From the NCBI GenBank assembly GCA_035534295.1, contig DATLSE010000041.1, positions 1 through 42,538 on the forward strand: DNA of 42,538 nucleotides, read 5' to 3'. The DNA is from DATKQJ01 sp035534295. Lineage in GTDB: Bacteria; Chloroflexota; Dormibacteria; Dormibacterales; Dormibacteraceae. How positions within the stretch are numbered: position 1 is the stretch's first letter; each line of letters starts with the position of its first letter. Positions 7,893 through 16,851 of the stretch are shown one piece after another. A program made the translations under genes and the position numbers. The notes beneath the pieces are model-generated. The model saw only the letters and a list, made by a program, of their open reading frames with translations, made no database searches and had not been told where the DNA came from.

Positions 7893-9752
7893 TCACCTCC
7901 CCAGCAGCCGCAGGGCCGCGCGCACTATGTGCGGCGGCGAGATCTCGGCAAAATCCATGAGTTCGGCCGGGGTGCCCGACCCGGGCATGCGGCGCACCGC
8001 GCACTGGGCCACCTGGGGAGGCTGGGAGCGCAGAGACAGTGCTTCCATGACGGCCCCGCCCAGTCCCCCTTCGGGGTGGTGGTCTTCGACCACGACGAGC
8101 TTGCCGCCGGTCACCTCGCAGGCCTCCTCGAGCACGGCCAGGTCCACCGGCTTAACGCTGTAGAGATCAATCACGCGTGCGGTCACTCCGGACCCGGCGA
8201 GCTCGTCCGCCGCGGCCAGGCAACCGTGAAGCGTGACCCCGGCGCCGATCAGCGCGACCTGGTCCTGAGGCGAGGATCGCAACACCCGGGCGCCCCCGAT
8301 CAAGAATTCCTCGTCGGGGCCATAGAGGGTGGGGTAGGCCCCGCGGGTGGTGCGCATGAAGACCACGCCGGTGCGATCGACCATCTGCGCGACCAGGCGG
8401 GCGGTCTGATTGGGGTCGCAGGGATAGAGCACGGTCGAGCCGTGCACGGCACGGAGGTTGCTGAGATCCTCCAGGGCCATCTGGGAGGGCCCGTCGGCAC
8501 CGATCTCAACCCCGGCGTGAGAGCCGACGAGGCGAATGTCGGCGCCGGAGATGGAGGCCATGCGGATGAAATCCTGGGCTCGGCTGAAGAAGGCCGCGAA
8601 GGTCGAGGCGAAGGGTACGTAGCCCCGGATCCACATGCCGACCGCGGCCGCCACCAGCATCTGCTCGGCGATGAAGACCTCAAAGAAGCGATCGGGATAC
8701 TTGGCGGCGAATTCATCGGCGTGGGTGGAGTTGGAGACCTCGCCATCCAGCGCCACCACCTGGGGCAGAGCACCCAGGGCCAAAAGCGCGTCCACGTACG
8801 CCTTGCGCGTCGCCACCTTGTCCTCGCGTCCATACCGCGGCAGGGTGGCGGCGCTGACCGGCAGCTGCTCGGGAGGCGCCCCCTCCCGCTCCGGAGCGGG
8901 AGGTTGGACCCGGAGCTGGCTTGGGCCTCCGAGCGCGCTCACCGCCCGCTCGGCCAGGTCCTCGGGCAGCGCCTTGCCGTGCCAGCCATCGAGGTTCTCG
9001 ATCTCCGGCACGCCCTTGCCCTTGACCGTGCGGGCGATGATCACGCTCGGCACCTCAGGTTGCTGCCGCGCCTCCGACAGGGCCTGGTCGATCTCGGCCA
9101 GGTCGTGTCCATCCACGACCAGGGCCCGGCAGCCGAAGGCCTCTACGCGGCGCCTGTAGACCTCAAGAGCCCATCCAAACTCGGTCTCGCCCCGCTGACC
9201 CAGACGGTTGACGTCGAATATGGCAGTGAAGTTGCCCAGCCCGTAGTGCGCCGCTTTGTCCAGCCCCTCCCAGATCGATCCCTCGGCCAGCTCGGAGTCG
9301 CCGCAGAGCGTGTAAACGTGAAAGGGCAGGCGGTCCAGGGAGCGGCCGGCCAGGGCCACCCCGACCGCGATGGGAAGCCCCTGGCCGAGCGAACCGGTGG
9401 CCACGTCGACCCAGGGCAGCGCCGGGGTGGGGTGACCCTGCAGGCGGGATCCGAATTCCCGATAGGTCATCATCTCCTCCTCCCCGATCGCGCCCACCAC
9501 GCGCAGGAGCGCGTAATAGAGCGGCGAGGCGTGACCCTTGGAGAAGATCAGGTGGTCGTTACCGGCCAGCTCGGGGCGGCTCCAATCACAGCGCATGTGG
9601 CGGCTGACCAGGGCCGCCATGAGGTCAGCCGCGGAGAGCGAGGACGTGGGGTGCCCGGACCCGGCCCGGGTGCTCATCCGGATCGAGTCGACGCGTAGCT
9701 GGCGGGCCACGGCCGCCATCTGATTGAGGTCGGTGACGCTCGACTCAGCCAT
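7893..9752 (-). CDS. tkt: Transketolase
   Basis: This thiamine-diphosphate enzyme transfers two-carbon ketol units in the non-oxidative pentose-phosphate pathway. The 619-aa product has an N-terminal TPP-binding domain with SGHPTSSLSAADLM (H34), SKGHASPLYYALL (H74), and GDSELAEGSIWEGL followed by FDVN, the Mg/TPP motif (about 151-182). A pyrimidine-binding domain follows with VFIAEQMLVAAAVG and FASTFAAFFSRAQD, then a C-terminal domain with ARVIDLYSVKP and VVVEDHHPEGGLG. It is shorter than E. coli TktA and resembles the archaeal/animal-like short type. I choose ATG 9752 over ATG 9758 because the AGGAG Shine-Dalgarno lies 7 nt from 9752 but only 1 nt from 9758. It is the first gene of the pentose-phosphate run; a promoter probably lies in the 79-bp gap before it, though I see no clear -35/-10 pair. 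Confidence 0.95.
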   Translation of the reverse strand: MAESSVTDLNQMAAVARQLRVDSIRMSTRAGSGHPTSSLSAADLMAALVSRHMRCDWSRPELAGNDHLIFSKGHASPLYYALLRVVGAIGEEEMMTYREFGSRLQGHPTPALPWVDVATGSLGQGLPIAVGVALAGRSLDRLPFHVYTLCGDSELAEGSIWEGLDKAAHYGLGNFTAIFDVNRLGQRGETEFGWALEVYRRRVEAFGCRALVVDGHDLAEIDQALSEARQQPEVPSVIIARTVKGKGVPEIENLDGWHGKALPEDLAERAVSALGGPSQLRVQPPAPEREGAPPEQLPVSAATLPRYGREDKVATRKAYVDALLALGALPQVVALDGEVSNSTHADEFAAKYPDRFFEVFIAEQMLVAAAVGMWIRGYVPFASTFAAFFSRAQDFIRMASISGADIRLVGSHAGVEIGADGPSQMALEDLSNLRAVHGSTVLYPCDPNQTARLVAQMVDRTGVVFMRTTRGAYPTLYGPDEEFLIGGARVLRSSPQDQVALIGAGVTLHGCLAAADELAGSGVTARVIDLYSVKPVDLAVLEEACEVTGGKLVVVEDHHPEGGLGGAVMEALSLRSQPPQVAQCAVRRMPGSGTPAELMDFAEISPPHIVRAALRLLGR

Positions 9753-9785
9753 CTTCATGCTCCTAAATACTCACCCGCCTTCATT

Positions 9786-9816
9786 CCCAGCGCGGCGGGC
9801 CGGCGCTGGCGCTGGG
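9786..9816 (-). terminator. Hairpin between pepF and tkt (no U-tract)
   Basis: CCCAGCGC at 9786-9793 pairs perfectly with GCGCTGGG at 9809-9816 around a GC-rich loop. It sits in the 85-bp gap after the pepF stop and about 35 bp before the tkt start. No T-run follows. It may end the pepF transcript or be an intercistronic stem in a longer one. Confidence 0.4.
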
Positions 9817-9837
9817 CGGGAGTGCCGGCGGTCGGCC

Positions 9838-11628
9838 TCACGGCTCCGCCAGGCGCTCGACCTCGCTCACCATGGAGTCGATGATGTCCAGTCCCTGGTC
9901 CCAAAAGCGGGGATCGGCGATGTCCATGCCGACCTTTTTAACCGCCAATTCAGGCGCCATCGATCCCCCGCTGGCGAGGAAGTCGAAGTAGGCGTCGGTG
10001 AATCCGGTGTCGCCCTCCAGGTGCCGACGATAGAGCGACAGCGCGAGCAGGTTGCCGTAGGCGTAGGCGTAGACGTATCCCGGCGTGTGCACGAAGTGCT
10101 CGACGTAGCTCCACCACACCCGGTGCTCGGAGGTGAGCTCGAGAGAGTCTCCGAACATGGCCTGGACCCGGCTCTGCCAGAGGTCGCCAATCTGGTCCGC
10201 TGAGAGTTCGCCCTGCGTCCGCCGGGCCTGGTGCACGGCATCCTCAAAGCGGTTCATGGCGACCTGGCGGAAGACGGTGGCGAAGGACCCCTCAACTTGG
10301 TGGCAGAGCATCGACAGCCGAACCCGGGGATCGCTCTCCTCCGCCATGATGCGATCAAAGGTCAGCGTCTCTCCGAAGACGGAGGCGGTCTCGGCCAGGG
10401 TCAGAGGCGGGTGATAGTCAAAGATGTGGTTGGCCCCCGCGGCGAGCACGTCGTGCAGTCCGTGCCCGAGCTCGTGGGCGAGGGTCAGGGCGTCGTTCAA
10501 CTCGCCGTTGAAGTTCAACATCACGAAGGGATGCAGGTCGGGGGTGGCAAAGGCGCAGTAGGCGCCTCCCTCCTTGTTGGGACTGATCGGAGCGTCGATC
10601 CACGACTCGGCGAAGAAACGCTGGATGATCTCCCCGGCGCGGGGAGAGAAGCGGGAGTAGGAGCCCTGGACCAGGTCTTGGGCCTCAGCCCAGGTGAGGC
10701 GGCGTGAATGGCTGTCGATGGGAGCGTAGCGGTCCCATTCGAAGAGCCGGTCCAGACCCAGGAGCCGGGCTTTGGCGCGGTAGTAACGCGCCACGATGTC
10801 GTAGCGCGAGGTGACCGCGTCGACCAGCGCCTGAACGGCGGCGTCGGAGGTCTCGTTGGCCAGGTTGCGCGAGCTGATCCAGCTCGGATATCCGCGCAGG
10901 CGGTCGCTGATCGACTTCTGCTGCAGGAGCACATTGAAGATGTAGGTGCGCGTGCGCAGATCGGCGCCGAGCCCGAGCGTGATGGCCCTGCTCGCCGTCT
11001 CGCGAACCCGGCGATCAGGGTCGCGAATCCGCGCCAGAGCGCTGCTGAGGGGCAGGTGCTGGCCCTCGAGCTCGACCCCGATGGCCGCGCAAAGCTCCTC
11101 GAACAGCCGCGTCCAGGCCCCGGTCGAGGTCGGGCTGAGCTCGGTTAAAAGCCGCTCTTCGATCTCAGTCAGCTGGTGCGGGCGGTAGATCCTCTCCTGC
11201 TCGATGGCGTGCTGGTAGCGCGCCCCGGCAGGATTCCGGTAGAACTCGGCGACCTTGTCGTCGGGCAGCGCGGCCGCCTCCAGGGGAAAGAAGACCAGGT
11301 GCCGGTCGCGCTCGGCTCCGACCTCACGGATCCGGGCGATGAGCCATCCGGCGGCGTGATCCTGGGTGTCCTGGGTGTGGAGCAGGTGGGCATATATGGC
11401 CGGGCGCGCGGTCTGGCGATAGTGCTCACCCAAGGCCTCCATCATGGCCACGAACTGGTCCGGATCAAGCTCGGCCAGGCGCCCCTTGTAGCGGGCCTCA
11501 AAGTCAATGGCGAACGCAACTCCGGCCGCCAGATCGGCCTCCAGCTGCGGATCCTGGGGCGATTGGTAGAGCTCGTCCAGGCGCCAGCGAACCGACTCTG
11601 CTCCGGTCTGCTCGTCCACCAATGTCAT
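9838..11628 (-). CDS. pepF: Oligoendopeptidase F (M3 family zinc metallopeptidase)
   Basis: This cytoplasmic zinc peptidase cleaves short oligopeptides. The 596-aa product has the normal length for the PepF/M3B family. The zinc motif is AHELGHGLHD (H385, E386, H389), preceded by PFVMLNFNGELNDALTL and followed about 30 residues later by TLAETASVFGE, which supplies the third zinc ligand. The N-terminal half is the helical PepF domain. I choose ATG 11628 rather than the in-frame start at 11682: the longer form would overlap the transglutaminase gene by 49 bp and adds the non-conserved stretch AGPRRPRALAQAD. The gap to the upstream gene is then 5 bp. The context (downstream of a transglutaminase operon, upstream of tkt) gives no functional hint, and its role is probably general peptide turnover. 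Confidence 0.94.
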   Translation of the reverse strand: MTLVDEQTGAESVRWRLDELYQSPQDPQLEADLAAGVAFAIDFEARYKGRLAELDPDQFVAMMEALGEHYRQTARPAIYAHLLHTQDTQDHAAGWLIARIREVGAERDRHLVFFPLEAAALPDDKVAEFYRNPAGARYQHAIEQERIYRPHQLTEIEERLLTELSPTSTGAWTRLFEELCAAIGVELEGQHLPLSSALARIRDPDRRVRETASRAITLGLGADLRTRTYIFNVLLQQKSISDRLRGYPSWISSRNLANETSDAAVQALVDAVTSRYDIVARYYRAKARLLGLDRLFEWDRYAPIDSHSRRLTWAEAQDLVQGSYSRFSPRAGEIIQRFFAESWIDAPISPNKEGGAYCAFATPDLHPFVMLNFNGELNDALTLAHELGHGLHDVLAAGANHIFDYHPPLTLAETASVFGETLTFDRIMAEESDPRVRLSMLCHQVEGSFATVFRQVAMNRFEDAVHQARRTQGELSADQIGDLWQSRVQAMFGDSLELTSEHRVWWSYVEHFVHTPGYVYAYAYGNLLALSLYRRHLEGDTGFTDAYFDFLASGGSMAPELAVKKVGMDIADPRFWDQGLDIIDSMVSEVERLAEP

Positions 11629-11633
11629 CCCTT

Positions 11634-13616
11634 CTACCTTATCCGCTTGCGCCAGCGCGCGAGGTCTGCGGGGGCCGGCCAACGCCCGCCGTAGACGCCG
11701 TCGTTAACCGCTCGAGTGAGCTCCAAGAGGACTTCGGGCGGGTCCGCGCTAGAGCTCCGGCGGGCGTATTCGAGCGGTGTCTCGGGCGCCATCCGGGCCA
11801 GTCGAGCCCGGCCCTGGAGGCGCTCGTAGAGCTGAAGCAGATCGAGCTCGGTCCCTCTCCGCCTAACGATTGGGAGGCGGCGGCGCAGCCACCAGAGCGC
11901 CAGGGCCCCGACCAGGACGAGCCCGATGGCGGCGGCAGGGATGAGGGCGATCCGGCCCACCAGAAGCATCGATGGGGCGCCCGAGAGGGCGATGTGGGGG
12001 ATAAGACGGGCCAGCCCGGAGGCGGCCCAGCGGTCGGGAAAGCGGCTCGCGGCCAGCGCCGGATATCCCGGTGAGGGGTCGACTGGGACCCAGCCCCGCC
12101 CGGGGAAGTGGACCTCCACCCAGGCGTGGGCATCCTGCGCGCGCACCACGGACTGGTCGAGATTGGGGTTGTAGCTGCCGGTCGAGTAGCCGGTGGCGAG
12201 ACGGGCGGGAATTCCCAGACTGCGCAGCATCAGGGTCTCGGCGCTGGCGAACTGCTCGCAATAGCCGGTCCTCGAGTGGAACAGAAACCAGTCGACGGGA
12301 TCCTGGCCCGACGGCACGTGGCCGAGCTCTTGGGAGTAGGTGTAGTGCTGCTGCAGGTAATTGGTCAGTGCCATCACGCGGTCGTAGCGGTCGGGCGCCG
12401 CGGTCGCCACCGCCGTTCGCGCCAGCGCCCGCGCCGCGGCCGAGAGCGGACCCGGATCGAGGTAGACCGGGTTCACCGGATCGGGTCCGCTGGCGGCACG
12501 CAGACTGACCGGGCTGAGATCGGGCAGGTAGGAGACCACCGAGTAGGTCTGTCCGGCCGGGATTCCCGAGTTCACGTGGAAGGTGCCGTAGGGGTCGCGG
12601 TTCAGCGCCAGGGCGGGATAGTAGAGGCTCTGCACCGGGGCCGCTGCCAGGATCACCCCCGGCAGCGGCGCCACCACTCGGTAGACCTGCAGGAAGGTCC
12701 CCAGCTGGGGTGCGGCGGGGCCGGGCAGGAGGCTGGGGTCCACGTAGGGCGGATAGGCCCGCAGGGTGGTCAGACTGGCGGTCCAGACACCTGCCCGGTA
12801 GGTATCGAAGACCAGGCCGCGCCAGTAACCAGGGGCTCCGGTGCGCACGTACATGACCACCCGCTGGCCGAGCCGTCCGCGGTAGTGGAGGTCAACCGAA
12901 CTGCCCTGGGCGCCCGGACCGGACAGGCTGACCAAGGGCAGTACCGGGTTCTCCACCTCGCCCCGCAGGGGCGCCACCGCCGGGAGCGAGAGCACCAGCG
13001 GACCCGGGGGGTTGGCCTGGGGCTGGGGCAGGAGCCAGAAGACGCCCAACCCCACGCCCAGGCCGGCGGCGAGCGCTGCCACCGCGACCGGGGGCAGCCT
13101 GGGGGAGACGCCCAGGCGGCGCAGGTGGGAGGCGCACCAAAACCCGGCTAGGCAGAGCATCCAGGCCAGCACCAGCACGCCGAAGGGATAGTCCCAGGCA
13201 TATACGGCAGCCAGGTAGAGAACGGCCAGGCCGATCCAAAAACTCGAGTACAGATTGCGTCGGGTGCGCAGATCGAAGCTCGTTACAGCCGCCAGCAAGA
13301 GGGCGAAGTTGGCCTGGGGCAGGGTGCCTCCGAAGAGGCCGACCACGGAGTCGGACAGGAAATAGGCCAGGCAGGCCAGGATCAGGAGCGCAAGCACGAC
13401 CTGTCCCGGCCAGCGCCGCCCAACGTGGCGCCGGCGATGGCTGACCAGGTGCCCCAGCCCGGCCAGCGCAACGCAGGCCGGAGCCAGGATCAGATCGCCT
13501 CCATAGATGGCGATGGAGACCCCAGCCACGGCCAACGCGGCCCAACAGAAGACCCGCGCCAGCGCCGAGTCCTCGATCGGGCTCCGCGGCAGGTGCAGGG
13601 ACCTTAGAGAGGCCAT
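11634..13616 (-). CDS. Membrane-anchored transglutaminase-like protein (TgpA type)
   Basis: A 660-aa protein. About six hydrophobic segments occupy residues 20-197. A large extracytoplasmic region follows, with a transglutaminase-like core at about 400-515, then another membrane helix near 548-575 (LLVGRIALIPAAAIGLVLVG) and a charged C-terminal tail. The catalytic triad is visible: C453 in SRTGYCEQFASA, H498 in DAHAWVEVHF, and D513 in GWVPVDPSPGYP. The family includes Pseudomonas TgpA and actinobacterial homologues; their substrates are mostly unknown, and protein crosslinking or peptidase activity at the cell surface is inferred. It follows a DUF58 gene (13-bp overlap) and a MoxR ATPase gene, the usual trio for this family. 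ATG 13616 fits the overlap. Confidence 0.9.
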   Translation of the reverse strand: MASLRSLHLPRSPIEDSALARVFCWAALAVAGVSIAIYGGDLILAPACVALAGLGHLVSHRRRHVGRRWPGQVVLALLILACLAYFLSDSVVGLFGGTLPQANFALLLAAVTSFDLRTRRNLYSSFWIGLAVLYLAAVYAWDYPFGVLVLAWMLCLAGFWCASHLRRLGVSPRLPPVAVAALAAGLGVGLGVFWLLPQPQANPPGPLVLSLPAVAPLRGEVENPVLPLVSLSGPGAQGSSVDLHYRGRLGQRVVMYVRTGAPGYWRGLVFDTYRAGVWTASLTTLRAYPPYVDPSLLPGPAAPQLGTFLQVYRVVAPLPGVILAAAPVQSLYYPALALNRDPYGTFHVNSGIPAGQTYSVVSYLPDLSPVSLRAASGPDPVNPVYLDPGPLSAAARALARTAVATAAPDRYDRVMALTNYLQQHYTYSQELGHVPSGQDPVDWFLFHSRTGYCEQFASAETLMLRSLGIPARLATGYSTGSYNPNLDQSVVRAQDAHAWVEVHFPGRGWVPVDPSPGYPALAASRFPDRWAASGLARLIPHIALSGAPSMLLVGRIALIPAAAIGLVLVGALALWWLRRRLPIVRRRGTELDLLQLYERLQGRARLARMAPETPLEYARRSSSADPPEVLLELTRAVNDGVYGGRWPAPADLARWRKRIR

Positions 13617-14740
13617 TCAAGTCCCACCGGTCTGAATTCGATACCTGACTCCCGCCGGATCTCATCCGCCTGCCCGACCAGCCATGCCCGCACCCTACCC
13701 CCCGCTCTCGCCGCGGCCATACCGAACTCCAGCAGGCGGGGATCGGGCTCCGTCCCCAGGACCAGAATCAGGTCATCAACCGCCGGCGGCCGGGACCCCT
13801 TGGCGGGCCGATCGGGCCAGCGCGCCAGCCGTTCCAGAAGCGGCCACAGCTGCGTCCCCTCGGACCCGCCGGTCGGAGCCAGACCCGGCCCCCAGAGCAC
13901 CACGCGTCCGCCCTCCTCCAGGCATTCGAAGGTCTCGCTGGCGGCGATGCGAACGCCCTGCTCGATGCTCGCCGAGCCCGCCGCCAGGTCCAAGAACACG
14001 CCCGTCAGGCGAAGTCCGGGAGGCTCGTACTCCCGCATCACGAGATCGCCTCGGTGAGCGCTCTGAGGCCAGTGGATCCCGCGTAGGTGGTCTCCCGGAC
14101 GGTACTCGCGCAGCGCCAGCACCTCGGTCCCAGCTCCCGCCCGCAGGAGCGGAGCCGCGCTCTCCATCCACTGGCTGCGCGCGGGCGACTTGAGGCGGCC
14201 GAACCGGGGCAGCCCCAGGGCCAGTTCCGATCCGGCTCGCGCTCGGCGGAGGGCAATCACCCCGAGCGGATCGAACGCCTGCAGGCGCCATGGTTCCGCC
14301 CCCAGGGGTCCGCGCACGATCTGGACCGCGACCGAGCTCGGCTCGGGCTCGGCGCCGCGGACGCGGGCCCGAGCCAACGAGATCTCCACTCCTCCCACCC
14401 GCCCCGCAAGGCGAGCCGGACCCCGTCCCCGCCCCGCGCTGCGAAGGCCCACCCCCACCTCCACCTCGTCGCCCTCGAAGAGCAGGGGATGAGGGGCGCC
14501 AGCCCAGAGCCGGCGCGAGAGCAGATCGCGCGGCCCCTGGGGCCCGGCGCGCGCCTCGCCCAAGGCAAGGCTCACCTCCAGGCCGGCCGCATTCCAGAGC
14601 GCGTACCCGAGCCCGGCCAGGGCCAGAGCCCAGATCCAGATCGCGATCAAAAACAGCCACGCCACCTCTGAGGTGGCGCCGAACCAGTAGAGCACCAGCC
14701 CCAGCGCCACCACGCCCAGGAGCCGCGGCCAGGCTCCCAT
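13604..14740 (-). CDS. DUF58 domain-containing protein
   Basis: A 378-aa protein with two N-terminal membrane segments (residues 7-21 and 27-47). A beta-rich region follows, then the DUF58 signature REYRPGDHLRGIHWPQSAH (211-229), where the family's conserved YxxGD, R and W residues are all present. The C-terminal part resembles a degenerate von Willebrand A fold (GVFLDLAAGS, with Ser/Asp in place of full MIDAS residues). DUF58 proteins occur beside MoxR ATPases and transglutaminase-like proteins. Together they are thought to act in assembly or maturation of envelope proteins, but the biochemical role is not established. It lies 3 bp after the MoxR gene and overlaps the transglutaminase gene by 13 bp. 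Confidence 0.88.
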   Translation of the reverse strand: MGAWPRLLGVVALGLVLYWFGATSEVAWLFLIAIWIWALALAGLGYALWNAAGLEVSLALGEARAGPQGPRDLLSRRLWAGAPHPLLFEGDEVEVGVGLRSAGRGRGPARLAGRVGGVEISLARARVRGAEPEPSSVAVQIVRGPLGAEPWRLQAFDPLGVIALRRARAGSELALGLPRFGRLKSPARSQWMESAAPLLRAGAGTEVLALREYRPGDHLRGIHWPQSAHRGDLVMREYEPPGLRLTGVFLDLAAGSASIEQGVRIAASETFECLEEGGRVVLWGPGLAPTGGSEGTQLWPLLERLARWPDRPAKGSRPPAVDDLILVLGTEPDPRLLEFGMAAARAGGRVRAWLVGQADEIRRESGIEFRPVGLEWPL

Positions 14741-14743
14741 GGG

Positions 14744-15670
14744 CTAGGGCCGTCCGAGCGCCGGCAGCGGTATCTGCTCCAGGACCCGCGCCACCGTCTC
14801 CGCTCCTCCCTCCTCCCCGCGCAGTCCGATTCGGTGCCCGAGCACGGCGCCGGCCAGGGCCTTGACGTCGTCGGGCAAAACGTAATCACGCTGGTCGAAA
14901 AGGGCCCAGGCCTGGCAGGCTCGTTGCAGCGCCAGGATGGCTCGGGTGCTGGGTGGCACCAGCACCCGCTCCAGGCCGCGCAGAGTCTCGAGCAGCAGCA
15001 CCAGGTACTCGCGCAGGGCTGGGCTGACCCCGACCCGCAGCACTTCGGCCTGCAGCGCCAGAACCTCCTCCGGGCTCAAAACCGCCTCCAGCGTGGCCAT
15101 GGGATCGCCGTGCTCTCGGCGCTCCAGCACCTCCATGGTCTGCTCGGGCGTGGTTGGGCCCATCCGGGTGGCGATGAGAAAGCGATCCAGCTGGGAGTCG
15201 GGCAGCGGATAGGTGCCATGCATTTCGAGTGGGTTTTGGGTGGCGATGACGAGGAAGGGTCGATGCAGCCGCCGGGTGGTGCCCTCCAGGGTGACCTGAC
15301 CCTCGGCCATGGCCTCAAGCAGGGCCGACTGGGCACGGGGCGTAGCCCGGTTGAGCTCGTCGGCCAGGACCACATGGGCAAAAACCGGCCCGGGACGGAA
15401 CTCGAAACTCAGATCACGCTGATTGAAGACGGAGACGCCGGTGATGTCGGAGGGCAGGAGATCGGCCGTGCCCTGGATTCGCCGGAAGCTGCCGCCCACC
15501 GACTCCGCCAGGGAGCGGGCGAGCATGGTCTTGCCGGTGCCGGGCAGGTCCTCGAGGAGCAGGTGCCCGCCGGCGGCGAGCGCCACCAGCGCCAGCCGCA
15601 CCACCTCATCCTTACCCACGATGACCGAGCGCACATTGCGCTCCAGTCGCTGCAGAAGCCGGGCCGACAT
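14744..15670 (-). CDS. MoxR-family AAA+ ATPase
   Basis: This is a chaperone-like AAA+ ATPase of 308 aa. Walker A is DLPGTGKTM (41-49), Walker B is VVLADELNRATPRAQSALLEAM (about 100-121), and sensor 1 is ATQNPLEMHGTYPLP (143-157). The downstream LDRF (161-164) and the C-terminal helical lid are present, so the ATPase appears complete. The frame stays open upstream to 15919, but that extension is arginine- and tryptophan-rich, unlike MoxR, and would overlap the next gene by 152 bp. ATG 15670 gives the usual ~40 residues before Walker A, although a GTG at 15706 is possible. The GGAG lies immediately before the ATG, which is poor spacing, so the start is uncertain. MoxR proteins usually work with VWA or DUF58 partners, and the DUF58 gene follows after 3 bp. 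Confidence 0.9.
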   Translation of the reverse strand: MSARLLQRLERNVRSVIVGKDEVVRLALVALAAGGHLLLEDLPGTGKTMLARSLAESVGGSFRRIQGTADLLPSDITGVSVFNQRDLSFEFRPGPVFAHVVLADELNRATPRAQSALLEAMAEGQVTLEGTTRRLHRPFLVIATQNPLEMHGTYPLPDSQLDRFLIATRMGPTTPEQTMEVLERREHGDPMATLEAVLSPEEVLALQAEVLRVGVSPALREYLVLLLETLRGLERVLVPPSTRAILALQRACQAWALFDQRDYVLPDDVKALAGAVLGHRIGLRGEEGGAETVARVLEQIPLPALGRP

Positions 15671-15767
15671 CTCCACCCCGGACAGGCCGAGGTCGGCGTC
15701 AGCCACGGGCGCGAGGTATGGCGCGGGGCACGGGCCGATTGTAGGAAGCTCGCCTGCCGCGAGCGCC

Positions 15768-16838
15768 TCAGTGCGTGCCTGAGATCCGGCTGATGACCTC
15801 GACCAGGTTCGGTCCCGCCTTACCGAAGGGCACTGCCGGCAGGCGGTGGGCAAACACCATCTCCGCCACCTCGGCCACGTGGCGCGGCTCCACCACGTCC
15901 GACTTCTGGTAGGCCGCACCCGCCTGGGCGGCTCGGGCGCAGACCAGGTCGGAGCGATGACCGTCGACCTCGAGGGCGATGGAGAGCTGGGCGATCAGGC
16001 GCAGCACCTCACGCGGGAGCCGAACCTCGGGATGATGGGCGATGGCCTCGCCGATGGCCGAGCGAAGCTCGGACTCCCCCTGCTCGCGCCCGACGTAGAA
16101 ACCCAAGGGATCCTCCTCCCAGGCCGCTCTCTGCTCCACGATCTCGACCCTACGATCCAGATCGCGGATGCCCTCGACGTCGACGCAGAGTCCGAAGCGG
16201 TCCAAGAGCTGCGGCCTCAGCTCTCCCTCCTCGGGGTTCATGGTCCCGACCAGGATGAAGCGGGATGGGTGCATGATCGACACCCCCTCGCGCTCGACCA
16301 CGTTGACCCCCATGGCCGCCGCATCCAAAAGCACGTCCACGATGTGGTCGTCGAGGAGGTTGACCTCGTCCACGTAGAGGATGTTGCGATTGGCCTCGGC
16401 CAGGACTCCGGGTTCAAATTTGCGGGCTCCCTCGCGCAGCGCCGCCTCCAGGTCGATGGTGCCCACGACCCGGTCCTCGGAGGCATTGATCGGTAGCTCG
16501 ACCACGCGCATGCGGCGGGTCGCGGTGGGGAGCGGATCCTCGCCTCCGGCAAGTCGCTCCCGGCACTCCGAGCACAGGTTCTCGCGGTCCTTCGGATTGC
16601 ACCCGAACGGGCAGCCCGAGACCACTTCCTGTTCCGGTAGGAGGCGGGCCAGGGCGCGCACCGCGGTTGATTTGGCGGTGCCCTTCTCGCCCCGGATGAG
16701 CACTCCTCCGATGGCTGGATTGATCGCATTCAGGATCAGCGCCAGCTTCATGCGCTCCTGACCGACGATGGCGGTGAAAGGGAAGGTGATTCGTTCTATG
16801 GCCACGGGTGGCAAGTTTACCGGTCCGGTCCGGAGCAC
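15768..16838 (-). CDS. Magnesium/cobalt chelatase I-type AAA+ ATPase
   Basis: A 356-aa ATPase of the ChlI/BchI/CobS-like group. After FPFTAIVGQERMKLALILNA comes Walker A GEKGTAKST, then a cysteine cluster CPFGC...LCSEC that could bind metal. The conserved VVELPINASEDRVVG and LLAEANRNILYVDEVNLL-type Walker B regions follow (the visible text reads VLAEANRNILYVDEVNLL), then GTMNPEEGELRPQLLDRFG with sensor and arginine-finger residues. The family powers insertion of Mg2+ or Co2+ into tetrapyrroles together with D-type and large H/CobN subunits. No large subunit gene is in the window. The start is GTG at 16838, 13 bp after the upstream gene; GTG 16805 is an alternative, and neither has a good Shine-Dalgarno. 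A ~245-bp stretch is almost identical to the neighbouring I-D fusion gene. Confidence 0.9.
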   Translation of the reverse strand: MLRTGPVNLPPVAIERITFPFTAIVGQERMKLALILNAINPAIGGVLIRGEKGTAKSTAVRALARLLPEQEVVSGCPFGCNPKDRENLCSECRERLAGGEDPLPTATRRMRVVELPINASEDRVVGTIDLEAALREGARKFEPGVLAEANRNILYVDEVNLLDDHIVDVLLDAAAMGVNVVEREGVSIMHPSRFILVGTMNPEEGELRPQLLDRFGLCVDVEGIRDLDRRVEIVEQRAAWEEDPLGFYVGREQGESELRSAIGEAIAHHPEVRLPREVLRLIAQLSIALEVDGHRSDLVCARAAQAGAAYQKSDVVEPRHVAEVAEMVFAHRLPAVPFGKAGPNLVEVISRISGTH

Positions 16839-16851
16839 CGCGCGCGACGCC

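Noticed and set aside
14190..14865. Long plus-strand ORFs opposite DUF58 and MoxR genes
   Set aside because: They are Arg/Pro-rich shadows of the minus-strand genes, as is common at this GC content, without ribosome sites or domains.
15671..15919. N-terminal extension of the MoxR ATPase
   Set aside because: The extra 83 residues are Arg/Trp/Ser-rich, overlap the neighbouring chelatase gene by 152 bp and are unlike the family.
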